From Sporolactobacillus vineae DSM 21990 = SL153 (GTDB taxonomy: Bacteria > Bacillota > Bacilli > Bacillales > Sporolactobacillaceae): a stretch of 64,000 nucleotides of DNA. The stretch lies in the NCBI RefSeq assembly GCF_000377985.1, contig NZ_KB899043.1, positions 1 through 64,000 of the forward strand. Direction: 5' to 3'. Position numbers and translations under genes: made by a program. Under the pieces are notes generated by a model. That model was not told the DNA's origin. It saw nothing but the letters and a program-made list of their open reading frames with translations, and made no database searches. Below, in pieces: positions 15,477 through 24,369 of the stretch; the stretch's first letter is position 1; each line of letters starts with the position of its first letter.

Positions 15477-17558
15477 TTAATTTTTCTGTCTTCCCGTATA
15501 ATTATAAAGCTTATCATAGGCTTTATAGATGTCTCTTGCAATTTCCTGGTTCTGGGTGCTGTGCCGGACTTTCGGTACAACCACCGATACGGCAATCTGA
15601 GGATTGTCGTACGGCGCGTAGGAAACGAGTGTCTCATTATACAAACTCAGATCATTTGCATCAATCTGAGCCGTACCGGTCTTTGCCGCAATCTTATACA
15701 CGGCATTGGCTCCGGTACCGAGCCACTGGCCGGTTGCGCCATTTCCGTGAGTGACCAGATACAAACCATGCTGCACTCTGGAGATCTGCTGCTTACTATT
15801 ACTAATTGTGTTCAGCACCTGAGGCTTGAATGTATAAACCGTCGGGCCAAGTTTGCTCGGATCGGTTCCCGGGGCGTGTACGGATTGCAGTAAATGCGGC
15901 TGCATCCGGTATCCGCCGTTGGCAATGGATGAGATATACTGGACCATCTCCAGAGGTGTATAAGTGTCAAACTGGCCGATCGCAAACTGATGAATCAGAC
16001 CGGGCCTGTCCGGCATCCCGCCATTATAACCGGTACCTTCAGTAGGCAGATCAATACCGGTCTTCACGCCGAGGCCAAACTGGCTGTACCCGTTCCGAAG
16101 ATCATTAATCGCTTTGATAAACCGCGGGCTCTTTGTTGACGGCATGAGCGCCTGATACATACCGCCGGCCGGCGTCAGGATAATCCCCGCCATATTTGAA
16201 ACGATTTTAGCCATAAACACGTTGGATGAAAATTCGAGTGCCTGCTCCGGCGTCAATGTGCCCAGCCCTGACTTCTCCCAGGAGGTAAAGGTCCGGTTTC
16301 CGGCACCCTTGTATTTGATCCCCATATCCCGGAAAGAATTCGGCACCGCATTGTGCTGAAAACCGGTGAGTTCAGTCGCTCCTTTGACGGCCGAACCCAT
16401 GGCAAACTGTGAATTAATGGCCTCATTTGAAGCATCAATGAATTTGCCGTTCACATATTGTTTCCCGCCGATGGCCAGAATCGCACCGGTCTTCGGATTC
16501 ATGACGACGGCATACGCGCTGTTGTTCAGATTGTTTCCCGGTATGGCCCGGGCTGCCTTAATATTCGCCATCAGAATATTGTTGACGTCCTTCTGCAGCC
16601 TGCTGTCGATCGTCAGCTGAATATCGTCACCGCGCTGACCGTTTGTTGTTGTTGGGCTCCCTACCGGTACGCCATTCTTCGTCTTATAGACCAGCTTCAT
16701 CGGAATTCCGCGAAGATACGACTCGTACTGCTCCTCAAGGTTACTGATGCCGACCTGATCACTGCGGCTGTATCCGCCGGCCAGGTATGTGCTGAGCTTG
16801 TCTGCCGGAATCGCACCCATTTTCCCAATATAGAACGGTGAATTCTTCATATAGGTTCTGGTCGATACATCAGCCGTCTGAATCGTCCCGTTAAATTCAT
16901 TGAGATGATCCACAACGCTGACATATTCTTTGTCGTTAACACTCAGACCCTGTTTGATAATATAGGGGTTCAGATTGGATGCCTGATTGAACAGATGCTG
17001 AACCGCCATGACCTGATAATCTTTGCCCGTGAAGCCGGCCATTGCCTGCTTCGGCACACGGCTGAGTGCCACCTGATATTCTTTTGTGGAATTCTGGGAC
17101 AGGCTCTTCTGCTCGGCTTTCGAAAGATATACATCATAGGCCTGCTTCAACGTCTTGAAATGGGTCAGGATGTAGTATTCCTGCTTGTCCCGGTTGGAAA
17201 CAGCCCGGACCGCTTTCTTATCCATCGTGATCAGCCTGGACAGCTTCTGAGCGATCTTCAGGCTTTTCTGCGCGCCGATGCCGCTGTTGCGGATATAGAC
17301 CACTGCCAGCTCAGCTTTGTTATCGGCCATGGTAATGCCGTTCGTATCGACAATTTTTCCCCGCGCCGAATCGATCAAAGCCGTCTTCGTGTGGTTGGCG
17401 CTCGCCAGGCTCTTATAATGTTGTCCGTTAATGATCTGGACATAACCCAGGCGGAGAATAAGCCCGGCGAACGCCAGAAAAACGGTCAGAAACAAAATAT
17501 TAAGACGCAGCGGCAGATTGTTTTTCTTCCCCTTGTTCTTTGATGCATCTGTTGTCAA
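15477..17558 (-). CDS. pbpA: class B penicillin-binding protein 2 (PBP2A-type transpeptidase)
   Basis: Membrane-anchored D,D-transpeptidase that cross-links peptidoglycan during lateral wall growth. 693 residues from TTG at 17556-17558, chosen because AGGAGGA lies 7 nt upstream; a longer frame reaching 17726 has no such site. Order: membrane helix LNILFLTVFLAFAGLIL (about residues 17-33), PBP dimerisation domain, transpeptidase domain with GSAVK (SxxK nucleophile), FSSN (SxN) and AAKTGTA (KTG). It follows sodA on the same strand, as PBP2A does in B. subtilis apart from yqgE, which is missing here. It has no MraY-linked neighbours or C-terminal PASTA repeats, so it is not a SpoVD/PBP2B type. 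Confidence 0.9.
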   Translation of the reverse strand: MTTDASKNKGKKNNLPLRLNILFLTVFLAFAGLILRLGYVQIINGQHYKSLASANHTKTALIDSARGKIVDTNGITMADNKAELAVVYIRNSGIGAQKSLKIAQKLSRLITMDKKAVRAVSNRDKQEYYILTHFKTLKQAYDVYLSKAEQKSLSQNSTKEYQVALSRVPKQAMAGFTGKDYQVMAVQHLFNQASNLNPYIIKQGLSVNDKEYVSVVDHLNEFNGTIQTADVSTRTYMKNSPFYIGKMGAIPADKLSTYLAGGYSRSDQVGISNLEEQYESYLRGIPMKLVYKTKNGVPVGSPTTTNGQRGDDIQLTIDSRLQKDVNNILMANIKAARAIPGNNLNNSAYAVVMNPKTGAILAIGGKQYVNGKFIDASNEAINSQFAMGSAVKGATELTGFQHNAVPNSFRDMGIKYKGAGNRTFTSWEKSGLGTLTPEQALEFSSNVFMAKIVSNMAGIILTPAGGMYQALMPSTKSPRFIKAINDLRNGYSQFGLGVKTGIDLPTEGTGYNGGMPDRPGLIHQFAIGQFDTYTPLEMVQYISSIANGGYRMQPHLLQSVHAPGTDPSKLGPTVYTFKPQVLNTISNSKQQISRVQHGLYLVTHGNGATGQWLGTGANAVYKIAAKTGTAQIDANDLSLYNETLVSYAPYDNPQIAVSVVVPKVRHSTQNQEIARDIYKAYDKLYNYTGRQKN

Positions 17559-17691
17559 TCGTTGTTCCTCCTGTAACTCGTAAAACTGTGCCACCGACAT
17601 CAGCAAAATGATATGCTTAGTTAAATATTCGAAACATGTGACGGAATTGTTGCACTTTGGCACAATAATATACATGATTTCATGAAAGAAA

Positions 17692-17718
17692 CAGAGACAC
17701 CGAAAACAGTGTCCCCGT
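17692..17718 (-). terminator. weak terminator between sodA and pbpA
   Basis: Leftward stem GGGACAC/GTGTCTC (one G:U) with an 8-nt loop followed by TGTTTCTTTC. The T-run is interrupted, so readthrough into pbpA is possible. Confidence 0.5.
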
Positions 17719-17780
17719 TGTTCCATCAGATTTAATTTTACGTTTCACTCAGACCGGTGTCAAAAGAAATTGTCACCGGC

Positions 17781-18407
17781 TCAATGGTTGCGGTGTTTTT
17801 CCCAGTTCCTGTTCACAGCATCCCAGTTGATCAGGTTAAAGAACGCCTGGACATAATCGGCACGCCGGTTCTGGTACTTCAGATAATAAGCATGTTCCCA
17901 GACATCAATGCCGAGCAGCGGCTGCTTCCCGACGAAAAGCGGTGAGTCCTGGTTGGCCGTGCTCATGACCTCAAGCGCCCCTTTATCGGCAACCAGCCAG
18001 GCCCATCCTGAACCAAACCGGCTCATTGCGGCATCGGTAAATACTTTTTTAAATGCCGAAAAGTTGCCGAAAGTCTCATCAATCGCTGCGGCAATCTCCC
18101 CTGCCGGTACCCCGCCGCCATTCGGCGAGAGGATCGTCCAGAGCAAAGAATGATTGGCATGCCCGCCGCCATTATTCCTGATGGCGAGCAGCCGGTTCTC
18201 CGGAACAGCGGAAAGATCGCTGAGCAGTGCTTCAATCGGTTTATCAGAAAGGCTTGCATAGCCTTCCAGTGCCGCATTCAAGTTAGCAACATAGGTTGCA
18301 TGGTGCCGGTCATGGTGAATCTTCATTGTTTTTTCATCGATAAAGGGTTCCAGCGCATCATAGGCATAGGGAAGTTCAGGTAATTTGTAACCGGCTAATG
18401 TAGTCAT
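17781..18407 (-). CDS. sodA: superoxide dismutase (Mn/Fe)
   Basis: Cytosolic dismutation of superoxide to hydrogen peroxide and oxygen. 208 residues. Metal ligands fall in the conserved blocks: first His in KIHHDRHH near residue 31, second His in GGGHANH near residue 85, and Asp and His in [10 protein letters not shown] near residue 170. GSGWAW is present. The sequence pattern favours the Mn-type, though metal choice is not certain from sequence. ATG is preceded by GAGGAGGAG. Upstream at about 18489-18505 is a partial catabolite-responsive-element-like half site (TTGTAAGCG), which is not strong enough to call. Confidence 0.95.
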   Translation of the reverse strand: MTTLAGYKLPELPYAYDALEPFIDEKTMKIHHDRHHATYVANLNAALEGYASLSDKPIEALLSDLSAVPENRLLAIRNNGGGHANHSLLWTILSPNGGGVPAGEIAAAIDETFGNFSAFKKVFTDAAMSRFGSGWAWLVADKGALEVMSTANQDSPLFVGKQPLLGIDVWEHAYYLKYQNRRADYVQAFFNLINWDAVNRNWEKHRNH

Positions 18408-18579
18408 GATGGTCTTTCTCCTCCTCTGAAAAAACTGAAATTTCCGTTCTGCAGATATAGGAACAGCTTAATTACAATTTAACCGTATCAAAACAGCGCT
18501 TACAATTCAAGTACGGAAGATCGATCAAGTGTTTGCTGCTCCGCTGACTCGGGCCGTCACCAGAACCTGTGAGAAATCC

Positions 18580-18627
18580 TAAAAGAGCACCCGGAAGGCC
18601 GCCTGCCGGGCCATTTCCAGGTGCTCT
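18580..18627 (-). terminator. terminator after the WsaF-like glycosyltransferase
   Basis: Leftward stem AGAGCACC-TGGAA/TTCC-GGGTGCTCT (on the + strand arms at 18584-18596 and 18615-18627) followed by TTTT. The remaining sodA upstream region (18408-18579) shows no gene. Confidence 0.7.
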
Positions 18628-18711
18628 GTGAACAAAGTAAGTCCATGTTCTGATGATACCGAGGCTGGAAACCATTCATGATCCGGCTTCAGGAACAGAT
18701 CATGCGTTCGG

Positions 18712-19869
18712 TTATACATTTGCAGGCGTTTGCAGGGACGCCACGATTTCCATAAAATCGCTGATGGTTTTCTTCCAGGTCACACTGGTCAGATGCCTGC
18801 GTGCATTGTGGACGCTGTTTCTGATCCGAACCGGATCCCGAACGGCATCAAGGAAGGTCCGGGAGATGCTTAGTGCATCAAGATGGCAGTAGAGCGCACA
18901 ATCCTCCGCAATGAAACTTCGACCCGTGCCTTCATAAAAATCAATCACCGGCAAACCGGCATCCATCATCTCATAGGGCACGAGTGAAAAGTTCGTCATT
19001 GACGGCGCAATGCCGAAATCCGAACGGAGATACAACGCCTCCATTTCCTTTTTCGTCAGTTTGCCGAGGTTCGTGCCGCTTAAAAAGCGTGCTGACCGGT
19101 CGGTACCGAAATAGACGATGTTCAGCTTGTAGCCCTGCTCACGGGCGATCCGGGTCCAGTTTTTCAGGACAATCTGAAGACTGATCGGCGCTCTGCGCGG
19201 GCTGTTCCATTTTGTATAGGCAGCAATCGTGAATTCCTTTTTCGTATGATAATCCATGAAATTTCTTGGCCGATACGTATATTGATCGCTGTCGACCGGA
19301 AAATTAACGACATCAAGCGGGCTCCGCACCCGGCAGTTTTTCTGAATCATCTCCGCGCACCAGGGACCGAGTGAAACCATGTGCAGACCCAATTCATAGG
19401 TTTTCTTCGCCAGATAATGGCGGTCGCCATAGGCGTAAAAATACGGTTCATAATCCTGAACGAAATACATTTTATATCCGGGCCTGTCCTTTAGAACGTA
19501 AACGGATTCCCACATCGTCGCAATCCAGATGTCCGATTGATGATGCTCCAGTGCGCTCGCATCCAGACACGTTCCCTTGTATCCGGAATAATTGAACGCA
19601 GCATTCGTCTCCATCTCTTCCCGTGTCTGACGGACATAACTCAGATAGTATACGTCGAATCCATGCTTGCTCAATTCCGTCCCTAAATGCAGCATCGTCG
19701 TTTGTCCTCCGTCATACGGAATAATTCCCGTTGTGACGAACGTAATTGAATGGGGTCGATGCGGCAGTTTCTGATCGGCCTGCCTGAAATTAAAATACTG
19801 AATAATGTTGTCGTAATCATGAACATCCCCTGTGCGGATGTCCTGAAATCCCGTGGCCACAGGTTTCAC
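18712..19869 (-). CDS. WsaF-family rhamnosyltransferase-like glycosyltransferase
   Basis: 385 residues, GT-B-like fold. The N-terminal domain begins with SITFVTTGIIPYDGGQTT (residues about 41-58), and the block YFVQDYEPYFYAYGDRHYL followed by VSLGPWCAEMI is characteristic of WsaF-type rhamnosyltransferases known from S-layer glycan synthesis in Geobacillus. The nucleotide-sugar-binding end is LRSDFGIAPSMTNFSLVPYEMMDAGLPVI near residues 290-320. No membrane segment, so it acts in the cytosol on a lipid-linked or nucleotide-sugar acceptor. It stands alone between sodA and a tRNA cluster, away from any rml or polysaccharide operon, which suggests insertion into the conserved backbone. The acceptor is unknown. 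Confidence 0.78.
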   Translation of the reverse strand: MKPVATGFQDIRTGDVHDYDNIIQYFNFRQADQKLPHRPHSITFVTTGIIPYDGGQTTMLHLGTELSKHGFDVYYLSYVRQTREEMETNAAFNYSGYKGTCLDASALEHHQSDIWIATMWESVYVLKDRPGYKMYFVQDYEPYFYAYGDRHYLAKKTYELGLHMVSLGPWCAEMIQKNCRVRSPLDVVNFPVDSDQYTYRPRNFMDYHTKKEFTIAAYTKWNSPRRAPISLQIVLKNWTRIAREQGYKLNIVYFGTDRSARFLSGTNLGKLTKKEMEALYLRSDFGIAPSMTNFSLVPYEMMDAGLPVIDFYEGTGRSFIAEDCALYCHLDALSISRTFLDAVRDPVRIRNSVHNARRHLTSVTWKKTISDFMEIVASLQTPANV

Positions 19870-19984
19870 TTGACTGTCACTCCTCTGAATCAGAACACTA
19901 TCTTTTCCGTATCTCTACATTAAATTATATCACTGCCGATCCTCTCGTCCTGATCAGAAACTCTGTGCAAAAGCTTACAGGAGA

Positions 19985-20039
19985 AAAAAAAATCAATAAA
20001 AACACCCGGAAATGCTCCTTTCGAGCTATTCCCGGGTGC
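19985..20039 (-). terminator. terminator after the tRNA cluster
   Basis: Leftward stem CACCCGG/CCGGGTG (20003-20009 and 20032-20038) with an inner GCTC/GAGC pairing, followed by TTTTTATTG and a second T-run. It ends the five-gene tRNA transcript. Confidence 0.8.
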
Positions 20040-20065
20040 TTAGAAATAGGTAAACTATGTACCAG

Positions 20066-20155
20066 CGGAGGAAGAGGGATTCGAACCCCCGCGAGCCGTG
20101 AGGCCCCTGTCGGTTTTCAAGACCGATCCCTTCAGCCAAGCTTGGGTATTCCTCC
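20066..20155 (-). tRNA. tRNA-Ser (UGA)
   Basis: 90 nt with a long variable arm. Acceptor GGAGGAA pairs with TTCCTCC; the anticodon loop CTTGAAA gives anticodon TGA. T-arm GGTTCGAATCC is present. CCA is not encoded. Confidence 0.95.
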
Positions 20156-20166
20156 ATATTAAAAAG

Positions 20167-20243
20167 TGGTGGACCCTGTAGGACTCGAACCTACGACCGG
20201 ACGGTTATGGGCCGTCTGCTCTAACCAACTGAGCTAAGGGTCC
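20167..20243 (-). tRNA. tRNA-Ile (CAU anticodon, lysidine type)
   Basis: 77 nt including encoded CCA. Acceptor GGACCCT/AGGGTCC, D-arm AGCTCAGTTGGTTAGAGC, anticodon stem GACGG/CCGTC with CAT. The overall sequence closely resembles the tRNA-Ile2 of Bacillus, in which C34 becomes lysidine and reads AUA; it differs clearly from the elongator tRNA-Met two genes away. Met cannot be excluded from sequence alone. Confidence 0.85.
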
Positions 20244-20247
20244 AACG

Positions 20248-20321
20248 GGCGGTTAGTGGGGATCGAACCCACGCATGCCGGAACCACAATCCGGTGTGTT
20301 AACCACTTCACCATAACCGCC
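20248..20321 (-). tRNA. tRNA-His (GUG)
   Basis: Acceptor GCGGTTA/TAACCGC with an encoded G-1 opposite C73, the hallmark of tRNA-His. Anticodon stem CCGGA/TCCGG with anticodon GTG; T-arm GGGTTCGATCCC. CCA is not encoded. Confidence 0.95.
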
Positions 20322-20420
20322 ATCAGACGCCGCTCGCCGGCGATGCGATCAACGCAACTCGCCGGTCAGCGCCGGAATGATTCCTTCTTTTTATACTCAT
20401 CAGTCATCAGCATAAAAAAA

Positions 20421-20494
20421 TAGCGGCGGGGGGGATCGAACCCTCGACCTCACGGGTATGAACCGTACGCTCTAGCCAGCTGAGCTACACCGCC
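20421..20494 (-). tRNA. tRNA-Met (CAU), elongator
   Basis: Begins GGCGGTGTAGCTCAGCTGG; anticodon stem TACGG/CCGTG with loop carrying CAT; T-arm GGGTTCGATCC. Matches the elongator Met tRNA pattern of Bacillus. CCA is not encoded. Confidence 0.93.
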
Positions 20495-20495
20495 A

Positions 20496-20570
20496 TGGCT
20501 CCACAGGTAGGGTTCGAACCTACGACCGATCGGTTAACAGCCGATTGCTCTGCCGCTGAGCTACTGTGGA
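20496..20570 (-). tRNA. tRNA-Asn (GUU)
   Basis: Begins TCCACAGTAGCTCAGCGG; anticodon GTT in loop CTGTTAA; acceptor TCCACAG/CTGTGGA; encoded CCA at 20496-20498. First gene of the leftward five-tRNA cluster. Confidence 0.95.
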
Positions 20571-20711
20571 ATAAATTCAGAACAAGAATTAATTTATCAC
20601 AAGGAGCAGAGCCTGTCAATATTTTTCAGGGTGCGTATTGCTCCGTTGACGACAAGACATAATATACCATATTCAGGAACCGATCACAACACTTTTTTTC
20701 TTATTTTAAAA

Positions 20712-21374
20712 TTACAGTGAATGATCGTGTCCATTATTGTCATCTGAAGAAATCGTTTCAACGACAATCCGCGTCCCGTCAACCGACAGGACTTTTGCTC
20801 TTACCCCTTTTTCAATGAACACGCCGTCTGTTACAGCACTGTAATTCTTGCTGTTAATCCGGATCGTCCCGACCGGATGAAACGGCGTCTGCGTGACTCC
20901 TTCCCTGCCGACCAGCTCCCGGTAACTCACATTTATCGAATTATACCCCTTATCCGCAGACAGACGGTCATGGAGCATCAGCTTATCCAGATAGTCTCTG
21001 GCAGGCAGCCACTTCCGGAACAGAAAGGAGCCGCACGACCCGATAATGAACGCGATACCGACAAGCATGCCGTACAGCAGGGAAGGTGCCGGCAGCGCAC
21101 AGGCAAAAATCATCAGAATAAAGCCAAGTGCCCCGATCACGCCTGTTGTAAAAAGCTTCCCGTCGATGATGATCAGAACCAGACCGCCGACCAGCAGCAG
21201 CACAATCCACGGCGATGCCTGATCGGTTAAGTAATAAGAAAAGTAAAGGATAAACAAGCCGCTGCCCATCACGGCAAGAATCCCTTTTGCCTTCACAAAA
21301 AGTTCGGCAAATAAAAAACATGATGCGAGAAGAATGACGATAAAGCCACCTGCCGGATACTGTAAAAAGGTCAA
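20712..21374 (-). CDS. NfeD family membrane protein
   Basis: 220 residues from TTG at 21372-21374, preceded by CAGGTGG; the longer frame from 21410 lacks a ribosome binding site. About four to five membrane helices are followed by a soluble OB-fold domain (last 70 residues: LVGREGVTQTPFHPVGTIRI to GTRIVVE), the NfeD signature. NfeD proteins partner with flotillin-type SPFH proteins. In B. subtilis the NfeD gene yqeZ lies next to floA; here floA is about 23 kb away with no NfeD neighbour, so this could be its unlinked partner. It lacks the N-terminal ClpP-like protease domain of long NfeD forms. Confidence 0.85.
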   Translation of the reverse strand: MTFLQYPAGGFIVILLASCFLFAELFVKAKGILAVMGSGLFILYFSYYLTDQASPWIVLLLVGGLVLIIIDGKLFTTGVIGALGFILMIFACALPAPSLLYGMLVGIAFIIGSCGSFLFRKWLPARDYLDKLMLHDRLSADKGYNSINVSYRELVGREGVTQTPFHPVGTIRINSKNYSAVTDGVFIEKGVRAKVLSVDGTRIVVETISSDDNNGHDHSL

Positions 21375-21553
21375 TGATGCCACCTGCTTTCTGCCGGTTT
21401 TGGAAAACACATGCCGACGCTGCCGGCCCGGTCACACCTCTTATTAAAACATACGCAGGACGTATGGAAAAGATCTGCAGTCAACTAAAAATTTCACGAA
21501 CAGGAATAAATCAGACCAACCGGACATATATATGGCACTGGGAGATGAATCAC

Positions 21554-21880
21554 GTGAAGAAACGTATTTTTACCATTCTCTTTCTGATTGCCTGCTGGAC
21601 AAGCTACCAGGATCTGACGTCCGGTTCGCTGCCTGCAGCAGGTACAACTGAAGCAGCAAACAGTCAGCCTGCGGCACAGGAAACAGCTGCCGTGCCCTAC
21701 CTGCGGGTCACTGTATCCCCCGGCGACACCCTGCTCTCGATCACAGAACGGGCAAGCAGCCGGCAGCCCGACATCAGTCAGGTGATCCGTGATTTTTCAA
21801 CCCTGAATCCCTCTGTGAACCCCAATCATCTGAAGATCGGTGAAACCTATGCATTTCCCGTTTACCCATCGAATCCGTGA
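21554..21880 (+). CDS. secreted LysM-domain protein (YqfZ-like)
   Basis: 108 residues from GTG at 21554, with GGGAG 9 nt upstream. A signal peptide of about 20 residues (KKRIFTILFLIACWTSY) is followed by an Ala/Thr/Gln-rich linker and one LysM domain (VTVSPGDTLLSITERAS ... LNPSVNPNHLKIGETYAFPVY). The domain binds peptidoglycan GlcNAc. Position directly upstream of ispG corresponds to yqfZ of B. subtilis, also a small LysM protein. Role unknown; spore or cell wall localisation is likely. Confidence 0.78.
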   Translation: MKKRIFTILFLIACWTSYQDLTSGSLPAAGTTEAANSQPAAQETAAVPYLRVTVSPGDTLLSITERASSRQPDISQVIRDFSTLNPSVNPNHLKIGETYAFPVYPSNP

Positions 21881-22028
21881 GCAGCCCGGAATAGACCGCT
21901 GAATCCACATAAAAATAAGTCCCGATACCTCCCGATCCCGGTGTTCACCGGCGAATCATGATATACTGTTAAATGCAAGGGTCTAACCCTGTAATTTATC
22001 CTTTCATGATTAAAGGAGCGATCAGTTC

Positions 22029-23138
22029 GTGTCTGAAATTACGCCACGTACAAAAACCAGAAAAGTCAGAGTGGGAAACCTGACCATTGGCGGAGCCAAT
22101 GAGGTCATTATACAGAGTATGACAACGACGAAAACCCATGATGTGGAGGCGACTGTTGCGCAGATTCACCGGCTTGAAGACGCAGGGTGCCAGCTTGTCC
22201 GCGTGGCCTGCCCGACGATGGAAGATGCGCTGGCTATACCGGACATCAAGAGACAGATTCATATCCCGCTCGTGGTTGACATTCACTTCAACTATAAGCT
22301 CGCACTGAAAGCGATCGAAGGCGGTGCGGATAAAATAAGGATCAATCCCGGTAATATCGGGAAACGGGAGAACGTCGAAGCGGTTGTCCGGGCGGCCAAG
22401 GCAAAACACATCCCGATCCGGATCGGTGTGAATGCCGGCTCTCTTGAGAAACATATTCTTGATAAGTACGGCTACCCGACCGCCGACGGTATGGTCGAAA
22501 GTGCCTTGCACCACATCAAAATTCTTGAAGATCTCGACTTTCATGACATCGTCGTCTCATTGAAGGCATCGAACATCAATCTTGCCGTGGAAGCTTATGA
22601 AAAAGCGGCGCGCGCATTTGACTATCCGCTGCATCTCGGCATCACCGAATCCGGAACCAAATTTTCCGGAAGTATTAAAAGTGCTGCGGGGCTTGGTATT
22701 CTTCTGCATGAAGGGATCGGCAATACCATTCGGGTTTCATTGTCCGCCGATCCTGTTGAAGAAGTCCGCGTCTGCCGGGAACTGCTGAAGGTCTTTGGCC
22801 TGACCAATGCCGCAACGCTGGTCTCCTGCCCGACCTGCGGACGCATTCAGATCGATCTGATCAAGATTGCCAACCAGGTGGAAGCATATATCGACCATGT
22901 CAATGCACCGATCAAGGTATCGGTGCTTGGCTGTGCTGTAAACGGTCCTGGTGAAGCCCGGGAAGCAGATATCGGCATTGCCGGAGGGCGCGGCGAAGGG
23001 CTGCTGTTCCGGCACGGCAAGATTATTCGTAAAGTCCCGGAAGACCGGATGGTTGACGAGCTGAAACTGGAAATCGACAAACTTGCCGATGCCTATTTCG
23101 CCAGGAAGAAAGCGGAACAGGACGGCGTCAATATTTGA
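22029..23138 (+). CDS. ispG: flavodoxin-dependent 4-hydroxy-3-methylbut-2-enyl diphosphate synthase (GcpE)
   Basis: Penultimate step of the MEP pathway: MEcPP to HMBPP using a [4Fe-4S] cluster. 369 residues, usual for the bacterial two-domain form: N-terminal TIM barrel ([20 protein letters not shown]) and C-terminal cluster domain with LVSCPTCGR and [12 protein letters not shown] providing the three Cys ligands. GTG start at 22029 with AAAGGAG upstream. ispH, the final MEP enzyme, lies 4.6 kb downstream in the same orientation, in agreement with B. subtilis order. Confidence 0.97.
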   Translation: MSEITPRTKTRKVRVGNLTIGGANEVIIQSMTTTKTHDVEATVAQIHRLEDAGCQLVRVACPTMEDALAIPDIKRQIHIPLVVDIHFNYKLALKAIEGGADKIRINPGNIGKRENVEAVVRAAKAKHIPIRIGVNAGSLEKHILDKYGYPTADGMVESALHHIKILEDLDFHDIVVSLKASNINLAVEAYEKAARAFDYPLHLGITESGTKFSGSIKSAAGLGILLHEGIGNTIRVSLSADPVEEVRVCRELLKVFGLTNAATLVSCPTCGRIQIDLIKIANQVEAYIDHVNAPIKVSVLGCAVNGPGEAREADIGIAGGRGEGLLFRHGKIIRKVPEDRMVDELKLEIDKLADAYFARKKAEQDGVNI

Positions 23139-23152
23139 GTGGCTAAAACAGT

Positions 23153-23191
23153 GTTAAAGGGGGAAGAGCCTGAAGCTCTTCCCCCTTTAAC
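23153..23191. terminator. terminator between ispG and nitroreductase gene
   Basis: Perfect 17-bp stem GTTAAAGGGGGAAGAGC with its complement, 5-nt loop, followed by ATTTCTTTC. It lies between convergent genes and may serve both. Confidence 0.8.
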
Positions 23192-23203
23192 ATTTCTTTC
23201 TGA

Positions 23204-23788
23204 TCACTCAGTAATCCAGTCGGAAACCTCATCCACTGATTTGCGCTCACGCGGGTTTGGTTTATACCCGTCTTCAGGAAAGCCAACGTAGACGTATCCC
23301 AGAACAAGACCGTTTTCCGATACACCGAACGCTTTCTTCATCTCATCGGTATAAGCAGCGTCACCGGTGCGCCAGATTGCGCCGAGTCCAAGAGAATGCG
23401 CAGCGAGCAGCATATTCTCAACGGCACAGGCCGTCGCCGCCACTTCTTCAACTCTTTTAACTTTCGGCTGATCCTGATCCCGGGGTTCTATCGTGATCAC
23501 AATGACCACCGGTGACCGGTTGGCTTTGGCGACCCCTTTGGCCATTGCCGCATCTTTTTGGGCCTGGTCCGGATTCTCCAGTTTTTTCACGGCGAGTTCA
23601 CCGTACACTTTTCCGAGTCTCTCCCGCCCGGTTCCTTTTAATACATAGTAATGCCATGGTTCAGTATTAAAATGGTTCGGTCCCCGCCGCCCGGCATCAA
23701 TCAGTGCTCTGATCATTTCATCCGGTGGGACAACTTCCTTAACTTTTCGGACAGAACGCCTTGTTTTTATCGCCTTAAGTGTATCCAT
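23204..23788 (-). CDS. nitroreductase family protein
   Basis: FMN-dependent NAD(P)H oxidoreductase, 194 residues. The FMN-binding N-terminus TRRSVRKV, the block AGRRGPNHFNTEPWHYYVL and the late GLGAIWRTG ... LGYVYVGFP are typical of the YdjA-like branch. ATG at 23786-23788 was chosen because AAAAGG is 9 nt upstream; two earlier in-frame starts lack support. Natural substrate unknown. Confidence 0.88.
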   Translation of the reverse strand: MDTLKAIKTRRSVRKVKEVVPPDEMIRALIDAGRRGPNHFNTEPWHYYVLKGTGRERLGKVYGELAVKKLENPDQAQKDAAMAKGVAKANRSPVVIVITIEPRDQDQPKVKRVEEVAATACAVENMLLAAHSLGLGAIWRTGDAAYTDEMKKAFGVSENGLVLGYVYVGFPEDGYKPNPRERKSVDEVSDWITE

Positions 23789-23877
23789 ATCAGTCATCCT
23801 TTTCACTGTTTTGTCACATTTACCCTTACTATTTTAGCATACAAAACAGCGCCGATGTGTCATTTTGTCTCCTGCGA

Positions 23878-23918
23878 AGAAGAGACGCTTTGCCTGTTGG
23901 CAAAGCGTCTCTTCTTTT
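23878..23918. terminator. strong hairpin between nitroreductase promoter region and yqfX-like gene
   Basis: Perfect 17-bp stem AGAAGAGACGCTTTGCC with its complement and loop TGTT. A T-run (TCTTTTCG) follows only on the + strand; for the leftward gene ending at 23922 the run is weak. Confidence 0.6.
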
Positions 23919-23921
23919 CGA

Positions 23922-24278
23922 TCAGCGAAACAACGGCGAGAACAGCTGAATCAGAACAGCCGCTGCTCCGATGCCGACGGCCCATCCACCGAGCGTTCGG
24001 GCACCCTTGCGAATGGCAATATAACCGATGATAATCCCGGCGATACCCAGCACGATCGGCATAAAGAATAAGGCACATACGGCAAGAACCAGCGACAACC
24101 AGCCTGCTCCTCTGCCGCCTTCATAAAACCGGCCGTCATCTGTCCGCAACGGACGGTCGTGCCCCCCGATTTCCGGGTCATACTGATCGGCCGCCAGTTC
24201 TTTCGCATATTCCTCATTATTGAAAGCATGCTGCTTATCATATAATGAGTCTTCATCAAAACGATCCCTTCCAGCCAC
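23922..24278 (-). CDS. small membrane protein (YqfX-like position)
   Basis: 118 residues. The N-terminal 55 residues are acidic and hydrophilic (MAGRDRFDEDSLYDKQ ... YDPEIGGHDR), followed by GWLSLVLAVCALFFMPIVLG and a second helix ending at FSPLFR, with GYIAIRKGARTLGGWAVGIG between, a pattern of DUF4190-type small membrane proteins. It lies near ispG as yqfX does in B. subtilis. No enzyme motif. Single gene with its own promoter region. Confidence 0.65.
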   Translation of the reverse strand: MAGRDRFDEDSLYDKQHAFNNEEYAKELAADQYDPEIGGHDRPLRTDDGRFYEGGRGAGWLSLVLAVCALFFMPIVLGIAGIIIGYIAIRKGARTLGGWAVGIGAAAVLIQLFSPLFR

Positions 24279-24369
24279 TGTGACCCCTCGCCTTCTTATT
24301 AAGGATCACGATTAGTGTGACTCATTTGGCACCAATTAAATGATGAAATTTATGGAAAACGTGCGGGTA

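Noticed and set aside
18489-18505. Catabolite-responsive-element-like sequence upstream of sodA
   Set aside because: Only one half site fits the consensus; the other half has several mismatches.
18472-18675. 67-codon leftward frame between the glycosyltransferase and sodA
   Set aside because: Overlaps a terminator hairpin and lacks a start signal.
20066-20570. tRNA cluster as a phage or island attachment site
   Set aside because: No integrase gene and no direct repeat of a tRNA 3' end found nearby.
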